A stretch of DNA of 64,000 nucleotides from Kribbella antibiotica (GCF_004349055.1 NZ_SMKX01000021.1:1-64000); one strand, 5' to 3'; shown: positions 50,701 to 59,807, counted from the first letter of the stretch. A program made the numbers and translations. Notes: a model not told the origin generated them from the letters alone.

Positions 50701-52227
50701 TCAGTAGGCGCCGGCACTCCCCAGTACGGCGCGGGCGGTCTTCCAGAGAATCAGCAGATCAAGTGCGATCGACCAGTTGTCGGCATACCGCAGGTCGAGC
50801 CGCATGGACTCTTCCCAGGTCAGATCGCTGCGTCCACTCACTTGCCACAGTCCGGTGAGGCCCGGCTTGACGAGCATCCGGCGGGAGTCGTCGATCGCGT
50901 ACAGCGCGACCTCGGACTGCAACGGCGGCCGCGGGCCGACCAATGACATCTCTCCCCGGAGAACGTTCATCAGCTGCGGCAGTTCGTCGATCGAGAAACG
51001 GCGCAGGTACTTGCCGACCTTGGTGATGCGCGGGTCGTCCCGCATCTTGAACAGAATGCCGTTGCCCTCGTTCAGGGCGACCAGGTCGGCCTTGCGCTCT
51101 TCCGCGTCGACGACCATCGTGCGGAACTTGAACATCGCGAACTGCTCCCCGCCACGGCCGACCCGGGTCTGCTTGAACAGCACCGGACCCTTGCTGGTCA
51201 GCTTGACCAGCGTGGCAGCGACGAGCAGCACCGGTGACACCGCAAGCAGCATCAGCACCCCGACGACACGGTCGAAGACCGCCTTCATCAGGTGCGGACC
51301 ACCGCTGACTGACGGCCGCTCCAGGTGCAGGAGCGACAGACCGGCCACCGGCCGGATCGAGATCCGCGGCCCGGCCACCTCGACGATGCCCGGCGAGACG
51401 ATCAGATCGACGCCCCGCTGCTCGAGCGCCCACGACAGCTTGCGCAGTGAGTGCCCGGTCAGCTCCGGATCGGCGGCGACGGCGACCACGTCGACGTCGT
51501 ACTGGTCGACTGCTGCCAGGACGTCCATCTCGGTGCGGCCGAGGCGGTCCGAAACCGGTTCCTCGAACACGTCACCGCGTGGCAGACAGCTGGCCACGAC
51601 GACGTATCCGTCGGCGGGCCGCTCCTCCAGGTGCCGATGCAGCGTGGTCACCTGGTCGTTGCGGCCGACCACCAGCACCCGGCGCATGCACCGGCCGGCG
51701 AACCGGCGCCAAGAGATCTGCCGGTGCAGCACCCAGCGGCCGATCATGGCCGCCAGACACGTCATCGGCACCGCGAGCAGGACGAAACCACGAGCAACTT
51801 CACTCTTGGTCGCGTACGACGTAATGGCGACCGCGGCGGTCAACGCCACGGCGGCCCGGATGACGGACCGGAACTCTTCCGGCCCGGTCCCGAAGTACCG
51901 GCTCTCGTACCCACGAGCCAGCGCCACGCAGACCAGCCAGGCGATCGGAGTCAGGGCCCCGATCACCAGATAGCCGATATTGATCTGGGCCCCGAACCGG
52001 CCGAGCAGCGCCAGCGAAACCCCGATCAGCGCCGCGGTCAGGTCCCCGGCGAGCGCAGCTCGCCGATACCTGGCCACCCAGCGTGCCTCGGTGAAACGTG
52101 CCGATCGCGGCACGGTCGCCTGCACCTCGTCCGGAACTACCCAGACCGGCCGACGACGTTCCCCCGAAGCCGTCGGCCGAAGATCGGCCGGTTCGGCCAG
52201 ACCTTCGGACATGACAATTTCAGTCAC
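50701..52227 (-). CDS. Polyprenyl-phosphate glycosyl-1-phosphate transferase, copy 2
   Basis: 508-residue paralogue of the enzyme at 18511, with the same design: four N-terminal TM segments, central Rossmann-like domain (RRVLVVGRNDQVTTLHRHLE), a fifth membrane segment, and catalytic domain with MFKFRTMVVDAEERKA, DELPQLMNVLRGEMSLVGPR and GLWQVSGRSDLTWEESMRL. N-terminal WVVPDEVQATVPRS matches WVVPHEVPAIVPRS in copy 1. GTG start at 52227, with GGGGGG about 15 bases upstream; an internal ATG at 52212 is an alternative. Having two closely related initiators suggests two glycans or a differently regulated back-up. Confidence 0.92.
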   Translation of the reverse strand: MTEIVMSEGLAEPADLRPTASGERRRPVWVVPDEVQATVPRSARFTEARWVARYRRAALAGDLTAALIGVSLALLGRFGAQINIGYLVIGALTPIAWLVCVALARGYESRYFGTGPEEFRSVIRAAVALTAAVAITSYATKSEVARGFVLLAVPMTCLAAMIGRWVLHRQISWRRFAGRCMRRVLVVGRNDQVTTLHRHLEERPADGYVVVASCLPRGDVFEEPVSDRLGRTEMDVLAAVDQYDVDVVAVAADPELTGHSLRKLSWALEQRGVDLIVSPGIVEVAGPRISIRPVAGLSLLHLERPSVSGGPHLMKAVFDRVVGVLMLLAVSPVLLVAATLVKLTSKGPVLFKQTRVGRGGEQFAMFKFRTMVVDAEERKADLVALNEGNGILFKMRDDPRITKVGKYLRRFSIDELPQLMNVLRGEMSLVGPRPPLQSEVALYAIDDSRRMLVKPGLTGLWQVSGRSDLTWEESMRLDLRYADNWSIALDLLILWKTARAVLGSAGAY

Positions 52228-52416
52228 GCACAGTCACCCCCCACAGGTGAACAGCGACAGCCGTGACCAACCCACTCCCCGTCACGGACAGTCGTCCAAC
52301 ACCGCCCCCACAACGGCGTGAGCAAGAGAGTACTACGTCGAACGAGCGTCGAACAGCATTCCCACGAGTGTTTACCCGTGCGCTACCGAGCGTGAGACTT
52401 GTTACTGACAAAGAGA

Positions 52417-52448
52417 AACCCCCGGAACCGGTTCCGGCTCCAGGGGTT
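52417..52448 (-). terminator. Terminator after the pspA–pspAA operon
   Basis: On the minus strand AACCCC...GGGGTT arms enclose a palindromic GGAACCGGTTCC core, followed by TTTCTCTTT. It is placed 23 bases after the pspAA stop (52471). It also faces the sugar transferase promoter region, so it would insulate that gene. Confidence 0.7.
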
Positions 52449-52470
52449 CACCGACGCGGGGGTCGGGGTG

Positions 52471-52746
52471 TCAGCCGGCGATGAGACCGTCGCCGCTGAT
52501 CAGTTCACGCATCTCGGCCAGCGAGCTGTCGCTCGGCGGCAGGATCGCGTCGGAATCGTGCAGGTCACCGTCCGGCACCTTCGCGCCGGAGCGGACGAAG
52601 TCCAGCAGCGCGGCGAAGGCGGTCCGGAAACCGGCCTCGTCGCCGGCCGCGACGGCCTTCTCCAGATCGCCGTCGACCGCGTTCAGCTGGTCGAGGCTCT
52701 CGTCGGCGAGCTCCCACTGGCCCTCACCCATGATGCGAACGATCAT
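52471..52746 (-). CDS. pspAA: PspA-associated protein PspAA
   Basis: 91-residue acidic protein. MIVRIMGEGQWELADESLDQ and the central LNAVDGDLEKAVAAGDEAGF are characteristic of the small protein encoded beside actinobacterial pspA. Its start overlaps the pspA stop by four bases, so it is translationally coupled. Expected to take part in the membrane-stress response with PspA; its molecular role is not established. Confidence 0.88.
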   Translation of the reverse strand: MIVRIMGEGQWELADESLDQLNAVDGDLEKAVAAGDEAGFRTAFAALLDFVRSGAKVPDGDLHDSDAILPPSDSSLAEMRELISGDGLIAG

Positions 52747-53558
52747 CGAACGTCTCCGTCCTGGGGTCGTGCCGGCTCTGAAACAGGCGCAGTTGCCGGC
52801 TGCTGACTCGCGGCAGCCGGGGCTGCGGGATCACCCGACAGCTCCTTCGGCGCGCTGCCACCGGACAGCTGGGCCTTCATGGCGGCCAGCTCGTCGTCGA
52901 CACCGGAGGTGGACGACAGGCGCTCCAGCTCCAGGGTGATGCTGTCCTTCTGCGAACCGCTGGCGTCGTCGAGCGCGCCGGAAGCCAGCAGCTCGTCGAT
53001 CGCACCGGCCCGGGCCTGCATCTGCAGGGTCTTGTCCTCGGCGCGCTGCACGGCCAGACCGACGTCGCTCATCTCCTCGGAGATGCCCGAGAAGGCCTCG
53101 TTGATCCGGGTCTGCGCCTCGGCCGCGGTGTAGGTGGCCTTGATGGTCTCCTTCTTGGTCCGGAAGGACTCGACCTTGGCCTGCAGCCGCTGCGAAGCGA
53201 GCGTGAGCTTCTCCTCCTCACCCTGCAGCTGGGCGTGCTGAGTGGTCAGATCGTCGATCTGCCCCTGCAGCCCGGACTTGCGGGTCAGGGCTTCGCGGGC
53301 CAGATCCTCGCGGCCCATCGAGAGCGCCTTCTGTGCCTGTTCCTGCAGCTTGGCCGACTGCGCCTGCAGCTGCGATGCCTGCAGCTCCACCCGCTTCCGG
53401 CTGGTGGCCACATCGGCCACACCGCGGCGTACCTTCTGAAGCAGCTCAAGCTGCTTCTGGTACGAGTAGTCAAGGGTCTCGCGAGGATCCTCAGCCTTGT
53501 CCAGGGCGGTGTTCGCCTTGGCCTTGAAGATCGTCGACATCCGCTTGAAGATGCTCAT
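52743..53558 (-). CDS. pspA: PspA/IM30 family membrane-stress protein
   Basis: 271 residues from the ATG at 53558 (MSIFKRMSTIFKAKANTALD), the canonical start with its amphipathic membrane-binding helix; AGAAGGGG lies upstream. The coiled-coil ESCRT-III-like core spans about residues 25–215 (QKVRRGVADVATSRKRVELQ, AEAQTRINEAFSGISEEMSD), followed by a disordered Ala/Pro/Ser-rich tail. It binds stressed membranes and helps maintain proton motive force. Coupled to pspAA; divergent from the DUF3043 gene with 181 bases between. Confidence 0.93.
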   Translation of the reverse strand: MSIFKRMSTIFKAKANTALDKAEDPRETLDYSYQKQLELLQKVRRGVADVATSRKRVELQASQLQAQSAKLQEQAQKALSMGREDLAREALTRKSGLQGQIDDLTTQHAQLQGEEEKLTLASQRLQAKVESFRTKKETIKATYTAAEAQTRINEAFSGISEEMSDVGLAVQRAEDKTLQMQARAGAIDELLASGALDDASGSQKDSITLELERLSSTSGVDDELAAMKAQLSGGSAPKELSGDPAAPAAASQQPATAPVSEPARPQDGDVR

Positions 53559-53739
53559 CGATATCCGTACCCCTTCTGTGCCGGAGCGTCGACCCGGCGT
53601 GCGTGTCAACCACCCTATGTCCCTACGGGTCACCACACCATCAGGACCGGCCCGGATACCGACCCCGATAAGCTAGGGGTGGAAGTATCCGGGGACCACC
53701 CCGAGTCGCGACTTTCTTGCCGAATGAGGTCCAGAGCCC

Positions 53740-54330
53740 GTGTTCCGTCGTACCAAGTCAGATACAACTAGTGCCACCGTACCTGCCGAACCCCAGGCCA
53801 AGGCCGGCGGCAAGGGCCGGCCGACGCCGTCGCGCAAGGAAGCCGAGGCGGCCCGCAAGGCGGCGTACAAGAAACCGCGCAACCGCAAGGAGGCCTCGGC
53901 GCTGCGCCGCGAGAAGATGGCCGCCGAGCGGGCCAAGATGCAGTCGGCCCTGCAGACCGGTGACGATCGTTACCTCCCGGCCGCCGACAAGGGCCCGGTA
54001 CGGCGCTTCGCCCGCGACTACGTGGACGCGCGCTTCTCGGTGATGGAGTTCGCGCTGCCGATCCTGCTCGTGGTGTCGCTGGTCGGCGTCGTGTTCTCGC
54101 GGCAGTACCCGTGGCTGGCCGGGCTGGTGAACATCTTCTTCCTGATCATGGTGCTGTTCATCTTCGGCGACTGGTTCCTGCTGTCGGGCGGGCTGAAGAA
54201 GGCGGTCGCGAAGCGGCACCCCGGCGAGCCGACCAAGGGGATCGGGTTCTACGCGGTCCGGCGGACCATGCAGATGCGCCGCTGGCGGCTGCCCAAGCCG
54301 ATGGTGAAGCGCGGCGAACGGCCCAATTGA
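53740..54330 (+). CDS. DUF3043 membrane protein
   Basis: 196 residues from a GTG. The N-terminal half is strongly basic and Lys/Arg/Ala-rich (RKEAEAARKAAYKKPRNRKE), then PVRRFARDYVDARFSVMEF, two TM segments (about 103–125 and 128–150) and a basic tail ending RRWRLPKPMVKRGE. This arrangement is the actinobacteria-conserved DUF3043. Function unknown; the basic N-terminus may bind nucleic acid or phospholipid. Precedes the aldo/keto reductase by 42 bases. Confidence 0.92.
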   Translation: MFRRTKSDTTSATVPAEPQAKAGGKGRPTPSRKEAEAARKAAYKKPRNRKEASALRREKMAAERAKMQSALQTGDDRYLPAADKGPVRRFARDYVDARFSVMEFALPILLVVSLVGVVFSRQYPWLAGLVNIFFLIMVLFIFGDWFLLSGGLKKAVAKRHPGEPTKGIGFYAVRRTMQMRRWRLPKPMVKRGERPN

Positions 54331-54372
54331 GAGAGGCCAACTGAGCTGATCGGAACCGGGTAGGGTCGGGGT

Positions 54373-55383
54373 ATGGACTTCCGCTATCTCGGCAACAGTG
54401 GTTTGAAGGTCAGCGAGATCTCGTACGGGAACTGGCTGACCCACGGTTCCCAGGTGGAGAACGATCAGGCGAAGGCGTGTGTGCAGGCGGCTCTGGACGC
54501 CGGTATCACCACGTTCGACACCGCCGACACCTACGCGAACACCAAGGCCGAATCGGTCCTCGGTGAGGCGCTGGCGGGTGCGCGGCGCGAGTCGCTGGAG
54601 ATCTTCACCAAGGTCTACTGGCCGACCGGCCCCGGCGGCCCGAACGACACCGGCCTGTCCCGCAAGCACATCCACGAGTCGATCAACGCCTCGCTGAAGC
54701 GCCTGCAGACCGACTACGTCGACCTGTACCAGGCACACCGGTTCGACACCGAGACGCCGCTCGAGGAGACCATGGAGGCCTTCGCCGACGTGGTCCGCCA
54801 GGGCAAGGCGCTCTACATCGGGGTCTCGGAGTGGACGGCCGAGCAGCTGCAGGAGGGCCACCGGCTGGCCCGCGAGCTGCGCATCCCGTTCGTCTCGAAC
54901 CAGCCGCAGTACAGCATGCTCTGGCGCACAATCGAGGCCGAGATCGTCCCGGCCTCGGAGGAGCTCGGCATCAGCCAGATCGTCTTCTCCCCGATCGCGC
55001 AGGGTGTGCTGACCGGCAAGTACCTGCCGGGTCAGCCCGCGCCGGAGGGCTCGCGGGCCACCGACGCCAACGGCGCGAACATGATCAAGCGGTTCCTGAA
55101 CGACGACGTCCTGACCCGCGTCCAGGAACTGAAGCCGATCGCCGACGAGGCCGGCCTCTCGCTCGGCCAGCTGGCCGTCGCCTGGGTGCTGCAGAACCCT
55201 AACGTCGCCTCCGCGATCGTCGGCGCCTCCCGGCCCGAGCAGGTCGTCGAGAACGTGAAGGCCTCCGGGGTGAAGCTCGAGGAGACGCAGCTGAAGCGGA
55301 TCGACGAGGCGCTCGGTAGCATCATCGAGCGCGATCCGGCCAAGACCGCGCAGAACTCCCCGCAGACCCGGCCCGGCTCATGA
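54373..55383 (+). CDS. Aldo/keto reductase (voltage-gated K+ channel beta-subunit-like)
   Basis: 336-residue NADPH-dependent TIM-barrel oxidoreductase. Tetrad residues are in FDTADTYANTKAE (Asp near 49, Tyr near 54), IFTKVYWP (Lys near 79) and DLYQAHRFD (His near 120). The cofactor-binding C-terminus includes FSPIAQGVLTGKYLPGQ near 205 and NVASAIVGASRPEQVVEN near 276–293. The N-terminal MDFRYLGNSGLKVSEISYGN is typical. Overlaps the next small gene by four bases. Physiological substrate unknown. Confidence 0.94.
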   Translation: MDFRYLGNSGLKVSEISYGNWLTHGSQVENDQAKACVQAALDAGITTFDTADTYANTKAESVLGEALAGARRESLEIFTKVYWPTGPGGPNDTGLSRKHIHESINASLKRLQTDYVDLYQAHRFDTETPLEETMEAFADVVRQGKALYIGVSEWTAEQLQEGHRLARELRIPFVSNQPQYSMLWRTIEAEIVPASEELGISQIVFSPIAQGVLTGKYLPGQPAPEGSRATDANGANMIKRFLNDDVLTRVQELKPIADEAGLSLGQLAVAWVLQNPNVASAIVGASRPEQVVENVKASGVKLEETQLKRIDEALGSIIERDPAKTAQNSPQTRPGS

Positions 55384-55589
55384 GCTGGGTGTGGCGGTTC
55401 GAGACCCCGACCGGCGCCGTCGTCGACCCGAGCGAGGTCGGTGGCACCGAGTTCACCGCTCAGGGTGACGCCGAGAGCTGGCTGGGCGAGATCTGGCGCG
55501 AGCTCGTCGAGAAGGGTGTCGGGCAGGTCTTCCTGCTCGAGGACGAGCGCGAGGTCTACGGCCCGATGTCGCTGGAGGCGCAGGAGTAG
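55380..55589 (+). CDS. Small conserved hypothetical protein
   Basis: 69 residues. The ATG overlaps the aldo/keto reductase stop by four bases (ATGA). WVWRFETPTGAVVDPSE, a central FTAQGDAESWLGEIWRELVE and the C-terminal GQVFLLEDEREVYGPMSL are a pattern I recognise as a common small actinobacterial protein without assigned function. Acidic (about 15 Asp/Glu), no signal or membrane segment. Confidence 0.75.
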   Translation: MSWVWRFETPTGAVVDPSEVGGTEFTAQGDAESWLGEIWRELVEKGVGQVFLLEDEREVYGPMSLEAQE

Positions 55590-55619
55590 CAGACACCTGC
55601 TAGGCATTACGCTGCTTGG

Positions 55620-56306
55620 GTGATTGCTAAGCGACTGCTTCTTAGTCTGGTGGCGGGCCTGCTGCTCGCCGGGACCGCCGCCACCCAGGCGCATGCCGAG
55701 GACGGCTTCCGTTTCTGGGGTTACTACCAGTGGACGTCGCCCAGTTGGGCGTTCGCGCAGAAGGGCCCGGACGGCGTCGTACCGGCGGACGGGTCCGTCG
55801 AAGGCTGGCGGTACGCCGTCGGTGGCGCGAAGCCGCGAGTGCCTCGGGCCAAGGGTGACTTCGAGGCGATCTGCCGCGATGTGCCGGCCGAGGCAGGTAA
55901 GAAGCGGGTGGCCGTCGTGGTCGACCCCGGTACGGCGGACGACGAGCCGACCGGGGATCGCGCCGGCGAGGCCACCGGGACCTGTGTGGTGACGGACCCC
56001 AAGTCGAACGGCGCGCAGGTGCTGTCCGCAGTCGGGCCGACCCGGCTCGAGAAGGGCCTGACCTGCGGGATCAAGGGCTACCCGGTCAAGGGCTGCGGTG
56101 AGCCGGTGAAGAGCATCCAGGTGCCGGCCACCGACACTCCGGTGACGCTACAGATCACGGCCCCGAGCGGCTCGTCGCGGCCGACCGGATCGCTGGAGAA
56201 CGACGTCCAGGGCAGTGCCATGTGGTGGCCGCTGGCGTTGGTGGTGCTGCTTGTCGGCGGTTTGATCGCGGGCGGTGTGACTCTCGTGCGCCGCCGGCGC
56301 ACGTAG
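55620..56306 (+). CDS. SCO2322-like secreted, membrane-anchored protein
   Basis: 228 residues from a GTG. A signal peptide (about 1–26, cleavage at AHA-ED), an extracytoplasmic domain beginning DGFRFWGYYQWTSPSWAFAQ with GVVPADGSVEGWRYAVGG, two conserved Cys pairs (AICRDV, GTCVVT, LTCGIKG, KGCGE), and a C-terminal TM segment (WWPLALVVLLVGGLIAGGV) with an RRRRT anchor. This matches the SCO2322 family that precedes an ECF transporter in Streptomyces. Start of the next gene overlaps its stop (TAGTG). It may capture or deliver the vitamin at the outer membrane face, but this is inference. Confidence 0.85.
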   Translation: MIAKRLLLSLVAGLLLAGTAATQAHAEDGFRFWGYYQWTSPSWAFAQKGPDGVVPADGSVEGWRYAVGGAKPRVPRAKGDFEAICRDVPAEAGKKRVAVVVDPGTADDEPTGDRAGEATGTCVVTDPKSNGAQVLSAVGPTRLEKGLTCGIKGYPVKGCGEPVKSIQVPATDTPVTLQITAPSGSSRPTGSLENDVQGSAMWWPLALVVLLVGGLIAGGVTLVRRRRT

Positions 56307-57394
56307 TGCGTGCTGTCGACCGCTTGACGCTCCCCCGGGCGCTGCATCCCGGGGCTTGGTGGTTGTGGGCACTCGGGATGGCGGTCGCCGCCAGCCGGAC
56401 CCGGAATCCCGTGCTGCTCGTCCTGATCCTGGTGGTGACCGGGTTCGTGGTGGCAGCCCGCCGTACCGATGCTCCGTGGGCGCACAGCTTCACTGCGTTC
56501 CTCAAGCTCGGTCTGGCGGTGATCGGGATCCGGATCGTCCTGCAGGCGCTGCTGTCGACGCGCTCGCAGGGCAACATCGTGCTGTTCACGCTGCCGCAGA
56601 TCCCCTTGCCAGGCTGGGCTGCTGGGGTCAAGCTCGGCGGACAGGTCACTTTGGAGGCGGTCCTCACCGCCCTGTACGACGGCGGGCAGCTGGCCGTCAT
56701 GTTGTGTTGTATCGGTGCGGCCAACGCACTGGCCAGTCCCAAGCGGCTGCTCAAGTCGTTGCCTGGGGCCCTCTATGAGATGGGTGTGGCCTGCGTGGTC
56801 GCTCTGACCTTCGCACCGCAGTTGGTGACCGACGCGCGCCGCATCCGGGCCGCCCGGCGGTTGCGCGGGCGGACACGCGGTTCGTTCCGGACCACGGCAA
56901 TGCCGGTGCTGGAGGGCGCGTTGGACAGGTCGGTGGAGCTGGCCGCAGCGATGGATTCGCGTGGCTACGGCCGGACTGCTCAGGTCCCGCGCCGGCAGCG
57001 GCAGCTCACCGGGTTGTGCGTACTTCTGGGGTTGCTGGGCATTCTGCTCGGCGTTTACGCGCTGCTGACGGACTCACTCGCCTTCCCGTTCGCCCTGACC
57101 GCACTGGCGATCGGACTCCTGCTGGCGGTCAGCGCACTCGGCATTGGCCGGCAGCGGGTGACGCGGACGCGCTATCGGCCCGATCCGTGGGCGCTGCCCG
57201 AGTGGCTGGTGACTGCGGCCGGTGCGGTCGCAGCCGCGGTCATGGTGGTCGCTGCGGTGCGAGGGGTGCACGGACTACTGCTGGACGGCCCACTCGTCGT
57301 ACCGCCGATTCCACTGCTGCCGGTGGTCGGCGTACTGATCGGACTGGCGCCAGCACTGGTCGCACCGCCGGTCAGAGTGGGGGCTGCAGCGTGA
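56306..57394 (+). CDS. ECF transporter T component (CbiQ-like)
   Basis: 362 residues from the GTG at 56306. Integral membrane protein with about seven TM segments. The T-component coupling region is visible (LVTDARRIRAARRLRGRT near 175 and a second Ala-Arg-rich motif, LAAAMDSRGYGRTA near 212–225), which contacts the ATPase pair. Tightly coupled to the ATPase gene by a four-base overlap (GTGA). With the S component and cobU/cobS it is expected to carry a cobalamin-type substrate. Confidence 0.88.
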   Translation: MRAVDRLTLPRALHPGAWWLWALGMAVAASRTRNPVLLVLILVVTGFVVAARRTDAPWAHSFTAFLKLGLAVIGIRIVLQALLSTRSQGNIVLFTLPQIPLPGWAAGVKLGGQVTLEAVLTALYDGGQLAVMLCCIGAANALASPKRLLKSLPGALYEMGVACVVALTFAPQLVTDARRIRAARRLRGRTRGSFRTTAMPVLEGALDRSVELAAAMDSRGYGRTAQVPRRQRQLTGLCVLLGLLGILLGVYALLTDSLAFPFALTALAIGLLLAVSALGIGRQRVTRTRYRPDPWALPEWLVTAAGAVAAAVMVVAAVRGVHGLLLDGPLVVPPIPLLPVVGVLIGLAPALVAPPVRVGAAA

Positions 57395-59001
57395 TCGAAT
57401 TCGACCGGGTGACGATCACGTACGACCGCGCGGTGGCGCCCGCCGTACGGGATGTGAGCTTCACGGTGCCGGAAGGTGAGCTGGCGCTCGTGATTGGGCG
57501 GACCGGCTCCGGCAAGTCCACCTTGTTGCGGGCGATCAACGGTCTGGTGCCCCACTTCACCGGCGGGACGCTGGCCGGACGGGTGCTGGTGAACGGGCGG
57601 GACACGCGCGAGTATCGGCCGCGTGATCTGGCCGACGTGGTCGGGTTCGTCGGGCAGGACCCGATGACCGGGTTCGTCACCGACACCGTGGAGGACGAGC
57701 TCGCGTACAGCATGGAGTCCCTCGGTACGGCGCCTGACGTGATGCGGCGCCGGGTTGAGGAGACGCTGGATCTGCTGGGGCTGGCCGACGTCCGGGATCG
57801 GGCGCTGACGTCGCTGTCCGGTGGCCAACGGCAACGAACCGCTATCGGGGCTGCACTGACTTCGCACCCTGCTGTGCTCGTGCTGGACGAGCCGACCTCG
57901 GCACTGGACCCACAGGCGGCTGAGGAGGTGCTGGCCGCGTTGCAGCGGCTTGTGCACGACCTGGGTGTCACTGTGGTGATGGCGGAGCATCGGCTGGAGC
58001 GGGTGATCCAGTACGCCGACCGTGTGATCGAGGTGCCAGGCGGGATCGGCCTGGTGTCGACCGGGCTGCCGGCGGACCAGATGGTGACCGCACCGGTCGC
58101 ACCGCCGGTCGTGGAACTCGGGCGGCTGGCAGGATGGTCTCCCCTGCCGTTGTCGGTGCGGGATGCACGGCGCGCTGCCGTAGCGCTGCGGAGTCAGCTG
58201 GCTGATGTGCAGCCGTTACGGCGGCCTACGGTGACTGGCGCCGAGTTAGCCCGGTGCAGTGAGCTCGTCGTTGGCTACGGAGCTGTGACTGCCTTGCGTG
58301 GCGTGTCTGTCAGCATCCGGGCCGGTGAAATCGTTGCAGTGATGGGCCGCAACGGCGCTGGGAAGTCCACACTGCTCAACGCGCTGGTGGGGATCGTCCC
58401 GCCGCGCTCCGGCACGGTGACCGCCGCTGGAGCCGACCCACGCCGTACCCGGCCGGCCAAACTGGTCAAGGCGGTCGGACTGGTTCCACAGGAGCCGGCT
58501 GATCTGTTGTATGCGGCAACAGTCGCAGACGAGTGCTCTGGCGCCGATGCGGACTTCCGGGTCGCGGCTGGGACCTGCCGGGCGGTCCTGGAGCGGCTGG
58601 CACCAGGTGTGGACGACCAACTGCATCCACGGGACCTGTCCGAGGGACAGCGGTTGTGTCTGGCACTGGCCGTCGTACTGTGTGGTGCTCCGCCGTTGTT
58701 GCTGCTCGACGAGCCCACGCGAGGGCTGGACTACGGCGCTAAGCGACGGCTGGTCGAGATCCTGCGGGAGCTGGCAGCGGCAGGGCATGCGGTCGTGCTG
58801 TCGACACATGACGTCGAGATGGTCGCTGAGGTCGCCACTCGGGTGATGGTGCTTGCTGACGGTGAGCTGGTGAGTGAGGGCGAGACTGCGACCGTGGTGG
58901 CGGACTCCCCCGCCTTTGCGCCGCAGGTGGCGAAGATTCTGGCCCCACTGACGTTCTTGACTGTCGGCGAGGTCGCCACGGCTCTGGAGCGCGCATCGTG
59001 A
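57391..59001 (+). CDS. Tandem ECF ATPase (CbiO-like, two ABC domains)
   Basis: 536 residues from a GTG; two ABC ATPase domains in one chain. Domain 1: Walker A GRTGSGKST (about 36–44), signature LSGGQRQR (near 141), Walker B VLVLDEPTSALDPQA, H-loop MAEH. Domain 2: Walker A GRNGAGKST (near 318), signature LSEGQRLC (a slight departure from LSGGQ), Walker B LLLLDEPTRGLD, and STHD. Equivalent to the EcfA/EcfA' pair that powers T and S components. GTGA overlaps at both ends show coupled translation. Confidence 0.93.
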   Translation: MIEFDRVTITYDRAVAPAVRDVSFTVPEGELALVIGRTGSGKSTLLRAINGLVPHFTGGTLAGRVLVNGRDTREYRPRDLADVVGFVGQDPMTGFVTDTVEDELAYSMESLGTAPDVMRRRVEETLDLLGLADVRDRALTSLSGGQRQRTAIGAALTSHPAVLVLDEPTSALDPQAAEEVLAALQRLVHDLGVTVVMAEHRLERVIQYADRVIEVPGGIGLVSTGLPADQMVTAPVAPPVVELGRLAGWSPLPLSVRDARRAAVALRSQLADVQPLRRPTVTGAELARCSELVVGYGAVTALRGVSVSIRAGEIVAVMGRNGAGKSTLLNALVGIVPPRSGTVTAAGADPRRTRPAKLVKAVGLVPQEPADLLYAATVADECSGADADFRVAAGTCRAVLERLAPGVDDQLHPRDLSEGQRLCLALAVVLCGAPPLLLLDEPTRGLDYGAKRRLVEILRELAAAGHAVVLSTHDVEMVAEVATRVMVLADGELVSEGETATVVADSPAFAPQVAKILAPLTFLTVGEVATALERAS

Positions 59002-59807
59002 ACCTGATCCGGCTGCGGCCACGCAGCACCGGCACGCTGTTGCTGGCGTCGCTGGTTGGCGTGGTGGCGTTCGCCTGGCCGCTGTTATGGCGGACTGACC
59101 AGGCCGGTGCGTCGGCGATTGGCCACACGACCGATGCGCCGTGGCTGTTCGTTCTGCTGCTGCCCCTGCTAGTGGCCGTCGTACTGGCTGAGCTGTCCGA
59201 GTCAGGGATCGATGCGAAGGTCATCTCCCTGCTGGGGATGCTGGCTGCGGTCGGTGCGGCGCTGCGGACCTTGGGTCCGGGTACTGCGGGGCTGGAGCCG
59301 GGGTTCTTCCTGCTGGTGCTGGCCGGGCGAGCCTTCGGGGCCGGCTTCGGCTTCGTCCTCGGGTCCGTGTCGCTGCTCGGTGGTGCGCTGATCAGTGGTG
59401 GCGTCGGGCCGTGGATGCCGTTCCAGATGTTCGCCTGCGCGTGGGTGGGCTGCTTCGCTGGCCTGCTGCCACGGGTGGGCGGTCGGCTCGAGTTGCTGCT
59501 GCTGGCTGCCTACTCTGTCGTGGCCGGTCTGCTGTACGGCGTGGTGATGAACCTGTGGTTCTGGCCGTACGCCACCTTCGGCAGCGACTTCTCCTTCATC
59601 CCGGGCGATGCACTGGTCGACAACCTGCACAGGTACCTTCTGTTCGTCGTGGCGACGTCTCTCGGCTGGGACATCCCGCGCGGCGTGCTGTGCGCCGTAC
59701 TGGTGCTGGCACTCGGCCGACCGGTGCTGAACGCCTTCCGCCGGACCGCCCGGAAGGCTGCCTTCGACACCCCGGTCCTGTTCGAGCCTAGGAGTCCGCA
59801 TGTCTGA
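58998..59807 (+). CDS. ECF transporter S component, likely cobalamin-related
   Basis: 269 residues with about six TM segments from a GTG at 58998. The S-component-like N-terminus is LLLASLVGVVAFAWPLLW. AFGAGFGFVLGSVSLLGGAL near 111–130, VGPWMPFQMFACAWVGCFAG near 135–154 and VVAGLLYGVVMNLWFWPYAT near 170–195 resemble the ECF S family. It supplies substrate specificity. The immediate follow-on by cobU and cobS makes a corrinoid or lower-ligand base the best guess. Confidence 0.88.
   Translation: MNLIRLRPRSTGTLLLASLVGVVAFAWPLLWRTDQAGASAIGHTTDAPWLFVLLLPLLVAVVLAELSESGIDAKVISLLGMLAAVGAALRTLGPGTAGLEPGFFLLVLAGRAFGAGFGFVLGSVSLLGGALISGGVGPWMPFQMFACAWVGCFAGLLPRVGGRLELLLLAAYSVVAGLLYGVVMNLWFWPYATFGSDFSFIPGDALVDNLHRYLLFVVATSLGWDIPRGVLCAVLVLALGRPVLNAFRRTARKAAFDTPVLFEPRSPHV

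Noticed and set aside
53604-53609. TTGACA on the minus strand as -35 of the pspA promoter
   Set aside because: No acceptable -10 hexamer lies 16–19 bases downstream, so I did not annotate a promoter.
55590-55619. Cobalamin riboswitch ahead of the ECF/cob operon
   Set aside because: Only 30 bases separate the stop of the 69-residue gene from the GTG; no B12-box-like sequence fits there and none was seen in the longer gap upstream of 54373.
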